In this document: positions 55,484 to 63,456 of the stretch, in pieces
Position numbering within the stretch: the first letter of the stretch is position 1
Layout: each line of letters begins with the position of its first letter
Source: Dichotomicrobium thermohalophilum
GTDB taxonomy: Bacteria; Pseudomonadota; Alphaproteobacteria; Rhizobiales; Rhodomicrobiaceae
NCBI RefSeq assembly: GCF_003550175.1
Contig: NZ_QXDF01000001.1
Location: 1,140,501 to 1,204,500, forward strand
Direction of reading: 5' to 3'
DNA: 64,000 bases
Translations under genes and position numbers: made by a program
The notes under the pieces: generated by a model
Told to the model about the DNA's origin: nothing
What the model saw: the letters and a program-made list of their open reading frames with translations, nothing else
Database searches by the model: none

Positions 55484-56515
55484 ATGATGCGACTGGCCGT
55501 CCTCTTCGCGATCCTGCTCATCGCGATCCCCGCCGAGGCCCGCACCGTGACCGACAGCGCGGGCCGCGCGGTGGAGGTGCCAGAGGAGATCAACACCGTC
55601 TTTGCCGCCGGCCCGCCCGCGGCGATCTTCCTTTATGTCCTGAAGCCGGAGGCGATGACTGGCTGGCCCCGCGCGCTGAAACCCGATGAGCGGCCCTTCA
55701 TCGCCGCGCCATATCGCGACCTGCCGGAGACCGGGCGGCTCACCGGGCGCGGCGGCGAGGCCAATCTCGAACGGGTTCTGGAGATCGCGCCAGACTTGAT
55801 CTTCGACTTCGGCTCGGTGCGCGACACCTATATCGACCTGGCCAATCGCGTGCAGGCGCAAACCGGCATTCCCTACGTACTGATCGACGGGCGCTTCGAG
55901 AGTACGCCGGAGGCGCTGCGGCTGATGGGCGAGATACTCGGCGTGCCGGAGCGTGGCGAGCGGCTGGCGCGCGATGTCGAGGAGACCTTCGCCCGGATCG
56001 ACCAAATCGTTGCTGAGCTGCCGGAGGAGGAGCGCCCGCGGGTCTATCTGGCGCGCGGCCCCAACGGGCTGGAGACCGGCACGCGCGGCTCGATCAACAC
56101 CGAGATCATCGAACGCGCGGGCGGCATAAACGTCGCCGATGCGCCGGGGCGCGGGCGGATCGTGCAGGCCTCGATCGAGCAGGTGATCGTTGCCAACCCG
56201 GACACCATCGTCACCTGGGACCCGACCTTCTACAAGAATGTCTGGGACAATCCGCTCTGGCAGGGCATCGAGGCGGTCAAGCGCGAGCGCGTCTATCTCG
56301 CGCCGTCCGCGCCGTTCGGCTGGATCGACCGGCCGCCCTCCATTAACCGCATGATGGGCCTGAAATGGATGGCCGCGACGCTCTATCCCGACCGGTGGGA
56401 GGGCGACCTCGCCAAGGAAGTCAAAGATTTCTACAGCCTGTATTATCATATCGACCTCAGTGACGAGAAACTGAACACGCTGCTTGAATGGGCCAAGGGA
56501 CGACCGCCACAGTAA
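55484..56515 (+). CDS. Periplasmic oxyanion-binding protein, MolB-like (cluster A-II)
   Basis: 343 residues with a signal peptide (about 1-19, ending AEARTV) and the two-lobed TroA/BtuF-type helical-backbone fold. Features resemble MolB of Haemophilus: FDFGSVRDTYIDLANRVQAQ, TGIPYVLIDGRF and APFGWIDRPPSINRMMGLK. The family binds molybdate or tungstate, not iron chelates. The start is adjacent to the preceding stop and the end overlaps the permease start by 28 bases. Confidence 0.82.
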   Translation: MMRLAVLFAILLIAIPAEARTVTDSAGRAVEVPEEINTVFAAGPPAAIFLYVLKPEAMTGWPRALKPDERPFIAAPYRDLPETGRLTGRGGEANLERVLEIAPDLIFDFGSVRDTYIDLANRVQAQTGIPYVLIDGRFESTPEALRLMGEILGVPERGERLARDVEETFARIDQIVAELPEEERPRVYLARGPNGLETGTRGSINTEIIERAGGINVADAPGRGRIVQASIEQVIVANPDTIVTWDPTFYKNVWDNPLWQGIEAVKRERVYLAPSAPFGWIDRPPSINRMMGLKWMAATLYPDRWEGDLAKEVKDFYSLYYHIDLSDEKLNTLLEWAKGRPPQ

Positions 56516-57513
56516 GCCGCGCCCGCGCCGGGGGCTTGAGCCTCGGGGTGACGCTCGCGGGCGCGCTAGCGCTGCTCGCGCTGGCGGCGTTGATGATTGG
56601 GCCGTATCAGCTTTCGCCGGGCCAGGTCCTCGGCGCGCTGATCGGCACGGGCAATGCCCAAGCGGAAATCGTCGTGTGGAACGTACGCCTGCCGCGGGTG
56701 GCGGCGGCGCTGCTGGTCGGCGCGGCGCTGGCGGCGGCGGGGGCCTCCTATCAGGCGCTGTTCCGCAATCCGCTGGTCTCGCCGGATATTCTCGGCGTCT
56801 CCGCCGGCGCGGGGCTGGGCGCGGTGCTCGGCATCTTTCTGTCGCTGCCGGTGCTCGGCATCCAGCTTTCGGCCTTTGCGGGCGGTCTGGGCGCGGTCGG
56901 GCTGGTTCTGGTGGTGGCGAGTGCGGTTCGCCACGGGGACCGGACGCTCATCCTCGTGCTGACCGGCGTCGTGGTCGGCGCGCTGGCGGGCGCGGCAACA
57001 TCGCTCGTGAAGGTCCTGGCCGATCCTTACGATCAGCTTCCGGCGATCACATTCTGGCTGCTCGGCTCGCTGGCGGCGGTCACGCCCGCTGATGTCGCGC
57101 CGGCGATCCTGCCGGTCACAGTGGGGTTGGCGGCGCTGGGGTTATTGCGCTGGCGGATCAACGTGCTCGGCATGGGGGATGAAGAGGCGCGCGCGCTCGG
57201 TGTCGAGGCCGGGCGGCTGCGGCTGTGGACCATCGCGGCCGCGACGCTTGTGACCGCGAGCGTCACGGCGGTCGCAGGCGTGATCGGCTGGGTCGGGCTG
57301 GTCATTCCGCATATCGGGCGCATGCTGGTCGGGCCGGGCTTCGGCCGGCTCTTGCCTGTCTCCGCAGCGGTCGGCGCGGGCTACCTGCTCGTCGTTGACA
57401 CGCTCGCGCGTACCATCGCGGCGACGGAAGTACCGCTGGGTATTCTCACGGCGGTGATTGGCGCGCCGTTCTTCATCTGGCTGCTGGCGCGCGGCCGGCG
57501 CGGGTGGTCGTGA
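56488..57513 (+). CDS. FecCD-type permease, MolC-like
   Basis: 341 residues with about ten membrane helices. FecCD motifs present: VWNVRLPRVAAALLVGAALA, GASYQALFRNPLVSPDILGVSAGAG (quoted in part as NPLVSPDILGVSAGAG), AGVIGWVGLVIPHIGRML and TEVPLGILTAVIGAPFF. The coupling segment EARALGVEAGRLRLW lies near 232. It overlaps the upstream gene by 28 bases and the ATPase gene by TGATG. Type II importer permeases of this kind carry molybdate, siderophores or B12; the neighbours point to Mo/W. Confidence 0.87.
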   Translation: MGQGTTATVSRARAGGLSLGVTLAGALALLALAALMIGPYQLSPGQVLGALIGTGNAQAEIVVWNVRLPRVAAALLVGAALAAAGASYQALFRNPLVSPDILGVSAGAGLGAVLGIFLSLPVLGIQLSAFAGGLGAVGLVLVVASAVRHGDRTLILVLTGVVVGALAGAATSLVKVLADPYDQLPAITFWLLGSLAAVTPADVAPAILPVTVGLAALGLLRWRINVLGMGDEEARALGVEAGRLRLWTIAAATLVTASVTAVAGVIGWVGLVIPHIGRMLVGPGFGRLLPVSAAVGAGYLLVVDTLARTIAATEVPLGILTAVIGAPFFIWLLARGRRGWS

Positions 57514-58334
57514 TGCTGGAAGCCCGCGACCTGGCAATCGGCCACGGAGGCAAGGCGATCGGCGCTGGCCTTTCGCTCGATGTGCGCCCCGGTGAAATCC
57601 TCTGCCTCCTTGGCCCGAATGGCTGCGGCAAGACCACGCTGTTCAAGACTCTTCTCGGCCTGATCCCGGCGCTTGGCGGGCAGGTGCGAGTCGATGGCGC
57701 GTCGCTGGCGGGGCTGAGCCGCGCGCAGATCGCCCAGGCCGTCGCATACGTCCCGCAACAGCACGCGCCGCCATTTCCCTACGAAGCGATCGAGATCGTG
57801 CTGATGGGCCGCACGGCGCGGCTCGGCGCATTCGCCCAGCCCGGCGCGGCGGACCGGCGGGTGGCCGAGGCATCGCTGGAGCGGCTGGGGATCGCCGATC
57901 TTGCGGGGCGGGACTATTCGCGGCTGTCAGGCGGGCAGCGCCAGCTTGTGCTGATTGCCCGCGCGCTGGCGCAGGAAGCGCCGCTGGTCGTGATGGACGA
58001 GCCAACGGCGAGCCTCGACTTCGGCAACCAGGCCCGCGTCCTGGCGGAAGTCGCCAAGCTGGCGCGCGATGCCGAGAGCGAAGAGCGCGGCGTGATCCTG
58101 TCCACGCATGACCCGGACCAGGCGTTTGCGCTCGGTGCGGACGTGCTGCTCATGCGAGACGGGGCGATCGTCGGCCGCGGGCGGCCCGAGGAGGCGCTGA
58201 CCGGCGAGTCCCTGAGCGCCGTTTACGGCGTGCCGGTCAGCGTGGAGCGCACCGAAAGCGGAAGGCTGGTCTGCGCGCCCGCGCTTCGTCATTCCGCGCC
58301 GAGCATGACTTGCGACGCCTTGATGATGACGTAG
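57513..58334 (+). CDS. ABC transporter ATPase, MolA/FecE-like
   Basis: 273 residues from ATG 57513 (an in-frame GTG at 57504 is less likely). Walker A GPNGCGKTTL, Q-loop YVPQQHAPPFPY, signature LSGGQRQLVLIARAL, Walker B LVVMDEPTASLDFG and switch STHDPDQAF. The C-terminus is a short helical tail and overlaps the stop of the convergent Mop gene by 46 bases. It would energise the MolB/MolC importer. Confidence 0.88.
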   Translation: MLEARDLAIGHGGKAIGAGLSLDVRPGEILCLLGPNGCGKTTLFKTLLGLIPALGGQVRVDGASLAGLSRAQIAQAVAYVPQQHAPPFPYEAIEIVLMGRTARLGAFAQPGAADRRVAEASLERLGIADLAGRDYSRLSGGQRQLVLIARALAQEAPLVVMDEPTASLDFGNQARVLAEVAKLARDAESEERGVILSTHDPDQAFALGADVLLMRDGAIVGRGRPEEALTGESLSAVYGVPVSVERTESGRLVCAPALRHSAPSMTCDALMMT

Positions 58335-58498
58335 ACTTCCTTGCCTTCCGACAGGCCGAGGTCCGCGACCGCGTCGCTCGTGACCATTGAGGTGAGCACG
58401 TTGCCCCCTCCGATATCGACCTGAACCTGGCTGTTCACCGGACCTTCCTTGATGCTGCTGACTGTGCCCTTGAGCCTGTTGCGCGCACTGAGCTTCAT
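58289..58498 (-). CDS. Mop/TOBE-domain molbindin
   Basis: 69 residues, a single TOBE (molybdate-binding) domain: MKLSARNRLKGTVSSIKEG, NSQVQVDIGGGN, LTSMVTSDAVADLGL and VYVIIKASQVML. Molbindins bind molybdate or tungstate as hexamers and act as cytoplasmic stores or homeostasis factors. A strong ribosome binding region GAGGAGACGAGGAAC precedes the ATG. Convergent with, and overlapping the end of, the MolA-like gene; the placement supports the Mo/W identity of the whole cluster. Confidence 0.92.
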   Translation of the reverse strand: MKLSARNRLKGTVSSIKEGPVNSQVQVDIGGGNVLTSMVTSDAVADLGLSEGKEVYVIIKASQVMLGAE

Positions 58499-58884
58499 GT
58501 TCCTCGTCTCCTCAATCGTTGTCTGAACAGTGCGTACCCTGCCGGGCCGCAGGCTTGGACCTCGGCAAGCGGATGCTGCAGGTCAAGATACCAGGACGTC
58601 TCCGACGGGGTTGCCCACGCCCTATCAACATCTTTAACGGGTTTGGCCTTCCCAGTAAGTCGCAGCGTGCCTGCCCCGAAGGCGCTGCCCCAAGCCCTTG
58701 TCATCTCGGGACGCAAGTGGTCGGAAGGCTCATGGAATTCTAAGTCTGCGTCCACACTCACGCCGTTTTTGATCGGTCCGCGCTATCGTTTCTCGCTCAA
58801 TCCGCGTATAGTCCTTTCATAGATCGTTAAAAGCTTGTCGAAGTGACGAGCTTGTTGCGTCCCCCGGTTCCTGGAGATTTGGCG
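58499..58884. other. Intergenic region of about 386 bases
   Basis: Lies between the Mop gene and the peptidoglycan-binding-like gene. A stem AGCTTGTC (58832-58839) / GACGAGCT (58845-58852) with one mismatch sits 33 bases before the next ATG. Open frames of 74-88 codons on both strands here show no family signal. The last 130 bases look AT-richer and contain TATAGTCC near 58806-58813, possibly the promoter of the next gene. Confidence 0.4.
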
Positions 58885-59859
58885 ATGTGGCGCCCCGTTG
58901 CGTTATCCGCGTTTCTAGCACTGCTTTTCATGTCTTCCCGCTCCGGTCAGCCACCGGTTGAGACCACCACAAACGATCTGGCGAAGACGGATTTCGGCGC
59001 TTCGGCCTCGCAGGAGCACACCGAGCCGGTGCCGGTGAAAATCGACCTCTCGCAATCATCGGCGCACGAAAAAAGCCCGCCACAGCAGCAGACCGCCGAC
59101 ACCGTGCCGGATGCGGAATCGCCCGAGACGTCTGATGCGCCCGTGGCGGTCGCCAGCGTCGGCGCGATCGAAAGCAAGACAATTCCGCTGCCCGAACCGA
59201 AAACCGATTCCTCTGCGGCTGGTACGCGCGTCGTCGTGACCCAAGGCGAGCAGAAAACGGCCCTGACGACCGGGGAGGAGGCGTTGCGGCTCATGCCACC
59301 GGGGCCGGATTTCGCCGCAGAAGTACAGAAAGAGCTTGCGCGGATCGGCTGCTATCGCGGCAGCGTAGACAATATCTGGGGGCCGATGAGCCGAAACGCC
59401 GTGGCCCGCTTCAATCGGGTGGCGCAGTCGAAACTTCCGCTGAAACAGCCCACGCGCGCGCTGTTGAGCTCGATACGAAAGGCGCCTGACGACTATTGTA
59501 ATGGGGGTGGCGAGGCCGGATCGCAGGTTGCCGCGCTGGATCCGGGGGCCGGTCTTGAGGATCTGAAGAACCGGCCGTCCTATCTGCCGCCATGGATGCG
59601 CGGCGAGCCGATGCCCGAGCCGGATGAGGAGCAGGCTGAAGCCGAAGGCGGCGCCCAGGCGACACCGAGTGCCAGCGAGACAAGCGCCCGGGAGCCCAGG
59701 GCCAGGACGAGACGTCAAGAGCGTGCGCGCGCGCGGTCAAGGCAGGTAAGGCAGCGGCGGGTTCGCCAGCGCCAGGCGCGGCGCGCTAACCGTTACCGGT
59801 CCCGGTCGTCGTTCCAAAATACGCTCCGCGGCTGGCCGGGATCAGGCACTGGCCGGTGA
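58885..59859 (+). CDS. Exported protein with peptidoglycan-binding-like domain and Arg-rich tail
   Basis: 324 residues from ATG 58885, with GGAG upstream; an earlier GTG at 58843 would put 14 residues before a good signal-type segment MWRPVALSAFLALLFMSS. A low-complexity Pro/Thr/Ser/Glu stretch follows (about 20-130). A PG_binding_1-like unit lies near 140-195: EVQKELARIGCYRGSVDNIWGPMSRNAVARF (part). The last 60 residues are extremely Arg-rich (ARTRRQERARARSRQVRQR). Such tails are basic and may bind nucleic acid or anionic surface polymers. Function unknown. Confidence 0.72.
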   Translation: MWRPVALSAFLALLFMSSRSGQPPVETTTNDLAKTDFGASASQEHTEPVPVKIDLSQSSAHEKSPPQQQTADTVPDAESPETSDAPVAVASVGAIESKTIPLPEPKTDSSAAGTRVVVTQGEQKTALTTGEEALRLMPPGPDFAAEVQKELARIGCYRGSVDNIWGPMSRNAVARFNRVAQSKLPLKQPTRALLSSIRKAPDDYCNGGGEAGSQVAALDPGAGLEDLKNRPSYLPPWMRGEPMPEPDEEQAEAEGGAQATPSASETSAREPRARTRRQERARARSRQVRQRRVRQRQARRANRYRSRSSFQNTLRGWPGSGTGR

Positions 59860-59881
59860 GCCGCTGCCAAGTCGACCAAGA

Positions 59882-61285
59882 TCAGGCATCAGTGGCGTTG
59901 GGTATCCCGGTCGGCGTGGGTTGGCTCGCCGCAGAGACTGCATCGCCTGCAGGCTGAACCGGTTGCGGCCCGGTCGCTCCTTCTCGGCGGCCCACGCCGT
60001 GATAGACAAAGCCCTCTTCTGCAGCGACTTCCGGGCGCATCACGTTGCGAAGGTCGACGAGGATCCTTCCGCGCATCCGCTCTTTCAGTGCGCGCAGGTT
60101 CAGCGCCCGGAACTCGTTCCACTCGGTCAGGATTACGAGCAGGTCCGCCCCCTCGGCGGCATCGAGCGCGTCATCCGCCCACTCGACCCCCGGCAGAAGC
60201 GGCTCAGCGTTGGCACGCCCCTGCGGATCATAAGCGCGCACGCGGGCCCCGCGCTCCATCAGCATCGGCAGGATGACCAGGCTCGGGGACTCGCGCATGT
60301 CGTCGGTATTCGGCTTGAAGGTCACGCCCAGGCAAGCAATCGTCTTGCCGCGTACCTCGCCGCCCGCCGCGCGCTCGATGCGCGGGATCATGGCGATCTT
60401 GCGCTCAGTGTTGACCTTCTCGACCTGTTCGATCAGCGAGAGCGGGGCGCGGGCCTCCCGGCCGGTGCGCACCAGCGCGGAGACGTCCTTCGGAAAGCAC
60501 GACCCGCCAAAGCCCGGTCCTGGATGCAGGAACTTGTCGCCAATACGACGGTCCGAGCCGATGGCCGTGGCGACCTGTTGCACATCGGCGCCCACTTCCT
60601 CGCACAGATCGGAAATCTCGTTGATGAAGCTGATTTTCATCGCCAGAAAGGCGTTGGCCGCGTATTTTGCCAGCTCGGCGGACTCGCGCCCGACGAAAAT
60701 CACCGGCGCGTTGCGCAGGCGCAGGGGCTCATAAACGCGCTCCATCTTGGCCTTGGCGCGTTCATTATCCACGCCCACAAGCACCCGGTCCGGATGGGTG
60801 AAATCCTGAATGGCGGAACCTTCACGAAGGAATTCGGGGTTGGAGCACACGGCGAAGTCGGCATCGGGCCGCAGCTCACGCAGGCGCCGCTCGATCTCGC
60901 GGCTCGTGCCCACGGGCACCGTGGATTTGGTCGTGACGACGGTGAAGCCGTTCAGATGCGGCGCGATCTCCGCTACGGCCTGGTAAACGTATCTGAGATC
61001 AGCGTAGCCGTCGCCGCGACGCATCGGGGTGCCAACGGCAAGGAAGACCAGGTCCGCGTCGCGCACGGCCTCGGCCAGCTCGGTCGAGAAGTGCAGCCGC
61101 CCGGCCTTGACGTTCCGCTCGACCAGCTCTTCCAGACCCGGCTCATAAATGGGCATCTTGCCGTCAACAATGCCGGCGACCTTGTCGGCATCCTTGTCGA
61201 TGCAGTGCACATGCCAGCCGAAATTGGAAAAACAGGCGGCGGACACCAGCCCGACATAGCCCGCGCCGATCATGCAGATGTTCAA
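59882..61285 (-). CDS. ugd: UDP-glucose 6-dehydrogenase
   Basis: 467 residues. NAD fold MIGAGYVGLVSAACFSNFG at the N-terminus, STVPVGTS, SNPEFLREGSAI, and the catalytic Cys in PGPGFGGSCFPKD near 262-272. Oxidises UDP-glucose to UDP-glucuronate for capsule, exopolysaccharide or LPS. The C-terminal 30 residues (TGPQPVQPAGDAVSAASQ) form a disordered Pro/Ala extension beyond the usual 430-440 residues. Convergent with the peptidoglycan-binding-like gene. Confidence 0.95.
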   Translation of the reverse strand: MNICMIGAGYVGLVSAACFSNFGWHVHCIDKDADKVAGIVDGKMPIYEPGLEELVERNVKAGRLHFSTELAEAVRDADLVFLAVGTPMRRGDGYADLRYVYQAVAEIAPHLNGFTVVTTKSTVPVGTSREIERRLRELRPDADFAVCSNPEFLREGSAIQDFTHPDRVLVGVDNERAKAKMERVYEPLRLRNAPVIFVGRESAELAKYAANAFLAMKISFINEISDLCEEVGADVQQVATAIGSDRRIGDKFLHPGPGFGGSCFPKDVSALVRTGREARAPLSLIEQVEKVNTERKIAMIPRIERAAGGEVRGKTIACLGVTFKPNTDDMRESPSLVILPMLMERGARVRAYDPQGRANAEPLLPGVEWADDALDAAEGADLLVILTEWNEFRALNLRALKERMRGRILVDLRNVMRPEVAAEEGFVYHGVGRREGATGPQPVQPAGDAVSAASQPTPTGIPNATDA

Positions 61286-61427
61286 GATCGCTCTCCTGAT
61301 CGTTGAGCCGCCCGCATTCCCCTGCGAACGCCACCCGAAGCCTGGACGAAAGTCGCTGTCATTGCGGGCTAGATAGCCAATAAGACACGATCATGCAAAC
61401 GTGCCGCGGTCGTTGTCTGCGCGATGC

Positions 61428-62321
61428 TTATCCTGTGGTGAAGGCGTCTTGCGCATACCCCTGCAAATAGAGCAGGGCGGTCAGATCACAGTGCCGGATG
61501 CTGGTGTCGGCCTGCGCAGCGACGACCGGCTTCGCGTGGTAGGCCACGCCAAGCCCCGCCAGTTCCAGCATCGCCAGATCGTTGGCGCCGTCACCAACGG
61601 CCAGCACGTCGTCGAGCGGGATGTTATGGGCGCGCGCTTGTTGCAGCAGCGTCTCTCGCTTGGCCTCGCGGCCCAGGATGGGTTCGGCCACCCCGGTCAG
61701 CTTGCCGTCGTCGAACAGAAGCACGTTGCCCCGATGCGTGTCGAAGCCAGCGCGCCCGGCGACATCGCCTGTGAAAAAGGTGAAACCGCCGGAGACCAGG
61801 ATTGTCACCGCGCCGTTGGCGCGCATCGTACCGACGAGTTCGCGCGCGCCGGGATTAAGCGTGATGCGCGTCTCCAGCACGTCGGCCAGCGACGCCTCAG
61901 GCAGCCCAAGCAAGAGCCCGATCCGCTCGCGCAGCGCGTCCTCGAAATTCAACTCGCCACGCATGGCGCGCTCGGTAATTGCGGCGACCTGGGGCTTGAT
62001 CCCGACGGCGCCCGCGACTTCATCTAGGCATTCCTGTCCGATAATGGTGCTGTCCATGTCGGCGATCAGCAGACGCTTGCGCCGGTTTTCGGCGGGCAGG
62101 ATGGCGTAGTCGACGGACTGCTCGTCGATGAGTTCAGCCATCTGTTCATGCCAGGTCGCCAGCCTCTCCGCCGGGGCATCGGGCAGCGGGATTTCGGCGG
62201 CCTTGCCGGGCGCGAGCCAGCGCACCTCGCCAGCGCCGGTCAGCGTGGCGCGCGCGGCTTCAACCAGCGCGGCAACGTCATCGCCCGGTGCGGGCGCCAT
62301 GAGGACGAGCACATAAGACAT
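61428..62321 (-). CDS. serB: Phosphoserine phosphatase
   Basis: 297 residues. N-terminal ACT-like region (about 1-80), then HAD core: nucleophile in LLIADMDSTIIGQECLD near 93-109, ILVSGGFTFFTG, and GDGANDLAMLELAGLGVAYHAKP. Releases phosphate from phosphoserine, the last step of serine biosynthesis. Divergent from miaA, 59 bases between starts. Confidence 0.95.
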   Translation of the reverse strand: MSYVLVLMAPAPGDDVAALVEAARATLTGAGEVRWLAPGKAAEIPLPDAPAERLATWHEQMAELIDEQSVDYAILPAENRRKRLLIADMDSTIIGQECLDEVAGAVGIKPQVAAITERAMRGELNFEDALRERIGLLLGLPEASLADVLETRITLNPGARELVGTMRANGAVTILVSGGFTFFTGDVAGRAGFDTHRGNVLLFDDGKLTGVAEPILGREAKRETLLQQARAHNIPLDDVLAVGDGANDLAMLELAGLGVAYHAKPVVAAQADTSIRHCDLTALLYLQGYAQDAFTTG

Positions 62322-62380
62322 CAGGCATCCATGCTGCGAGCAGACACAGTCAGGCGGGGCGTTCGGCCCGGGAGCGTCGC

Positions 62381-63262
62381 ATGACGGCCAAAGACGCCAT
62401 TCTTATCGCAGGGCCGACGGCGAGCGGCAAGTCCGCCTTCGCGCTCGACCTCGCAGAGCGGCGCGGCGGGCTGATCATCAACGCCGACAGCATGCAGGTC
62501 TATCGCGAGCTGCGGATCGTGACAGCCCGGCCCTCCGAATCGCATCAGGCGCGGGTGCCGCACCGGCTCTATGGCGTTCGCTCCGGCGTTGCGCCGTATT
62601 CGGTCGGCCAGTGGCTGGACGACGCCGCCGAAGCGCTGCGCGAGGCGCGGGAAAGCGGCCTTGTCCCGATTTTTGTCGGCGGCACAGGGCTTTATTTCAA
62701 GGCGCTACTGGAGGGGCTGTCGCCGGTGCCCGAAATCCCCGACGACATCCGCAGCTACTGGCGCGAGCGGGCGCGCATCGAAACAGCGGCCGCGCTGCAC
62801 ACCCTGCTGGGGGACCGGGACCCAGCCGCAGCGGCGCAGCTCCGCCCCTCCGACACCCAGCGCATCGTCCGCGCGCTGGAGGTGGTGCAGGCGACGGGCC
62901 AGTCCATCACCCAATGGCAGCAGGGCGAGGGCACACCGCTTCTGAACGCGGAGCAGACCGAGAAATATGTCGTCGCGCCGGACCGTGCCACGCTCTATCG
63001 CGCCTGCGATGCGCGCGCGGCGCGTATGGTCGAGGACGGCGCGATCGAGGAGGTCGCTGCGCTCCTGCGTCTCGGGCTGGATCCCGCGCTTCCCGTCATG
63101 CGCGCGATCGGCGTGCGACCATTGGGCGCATATCTGCGCGGCGAAACTGATCTGGAGACGGCGCTCAGCCGTTTGCAGACGGAGACGCGGCGCTATGCAA
63201 AGCGGCAACTGACCTGGGCGCGGCGAAATATGATTTCGTGGGGTTGGATAGAACCGGAATAA
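62381..63262 (+). CDS. miaA: tRNA dimethylallyltransferase
   Basis: 293 residues. P-loop IAGPTASGKSAFALDLA at the N-terminus, NADSMQVYRELRI, HRLYGV, FVGGTGLYFKALLEG and the C-terminal Arg-rich RYAKRQLTWARR. Attaches dimethylallyl to A37 of tRNAs reading codons that begin with U, such as the tRNA-Leu(CAA) in this window. ATG 62381 follows GGGAG. Confidence 0.95.
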   Translation: MTAKDAILIAGPTASGKSAFALDLAERRGGLIINADSMQVYRELRIVTARPSESHQARVPHRLYGVRSGVAPYSVGQWLDDAAEALREARESGLVPIFVGGTGLYFKALLEGLSPVPEIPDDIRSYWRERARIETAAALHTLLGDRDPAAAAQLRPSDTQRIVRALEVVQATGQSITQWQQGEGTPLLNAEQTEKYVVAPDRATLYRACDARAARMVEDGAIEEVAALLRLGLDPALPVMRAIGVRPLGAYLRGETDLETALSRLQTETRRYAKRQLTWARRNMISWGWIEPE

Positions 63263-63456
63263 ATCGTCTCAAAACGGCATTGAAATTGTCGCTTTCATGC
63301 GCGTCGCCTATTGACCGGGCATTCGCATGTCGATACCTTGCGCAGCGCTTGTGCACTGCACTTAAATAGTGATGGTGCGCCGCGTGCGCGCCGAATGACC
63401 GGAACCCCCCGAATCAACACCGGTGACAAGAAACGAGCTGTTTGGAGCGAGTTGAA
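63263..63456 (+). promoter_or_regulatory. Leader region of the acetolactate synthase gene
   Basis: About 190 bases before the acetolactate synthase start. A short frame at 63327-63365 encodes MSIPCAALVHCT, and a GC-rich stem can form around GTGCGCCGCGTGCGCGCC (63376-63393). Branched-chain residues in the short frame are few, so attenuation is possible but unsupported. TTTGGAGCGAG near 63441-63451 is the ribosome binding site. Confidence 0.35.

Noticed and set aside
58495-58761. 88-codon minus-strand frame overlapping the Mop start by ATGA
   Set aside because: No recognisable family, irregular residue pattern with a long basic tail, and the strong ribosome site serves the Mop gene itself.
63327-63365. 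Leader peptide for attenuation of the acetolactate synthase gene
   Set aside because: Only four branched-chain or Ala codons and no clear terminator/antiterminator pair; kept only as a weak leader note.
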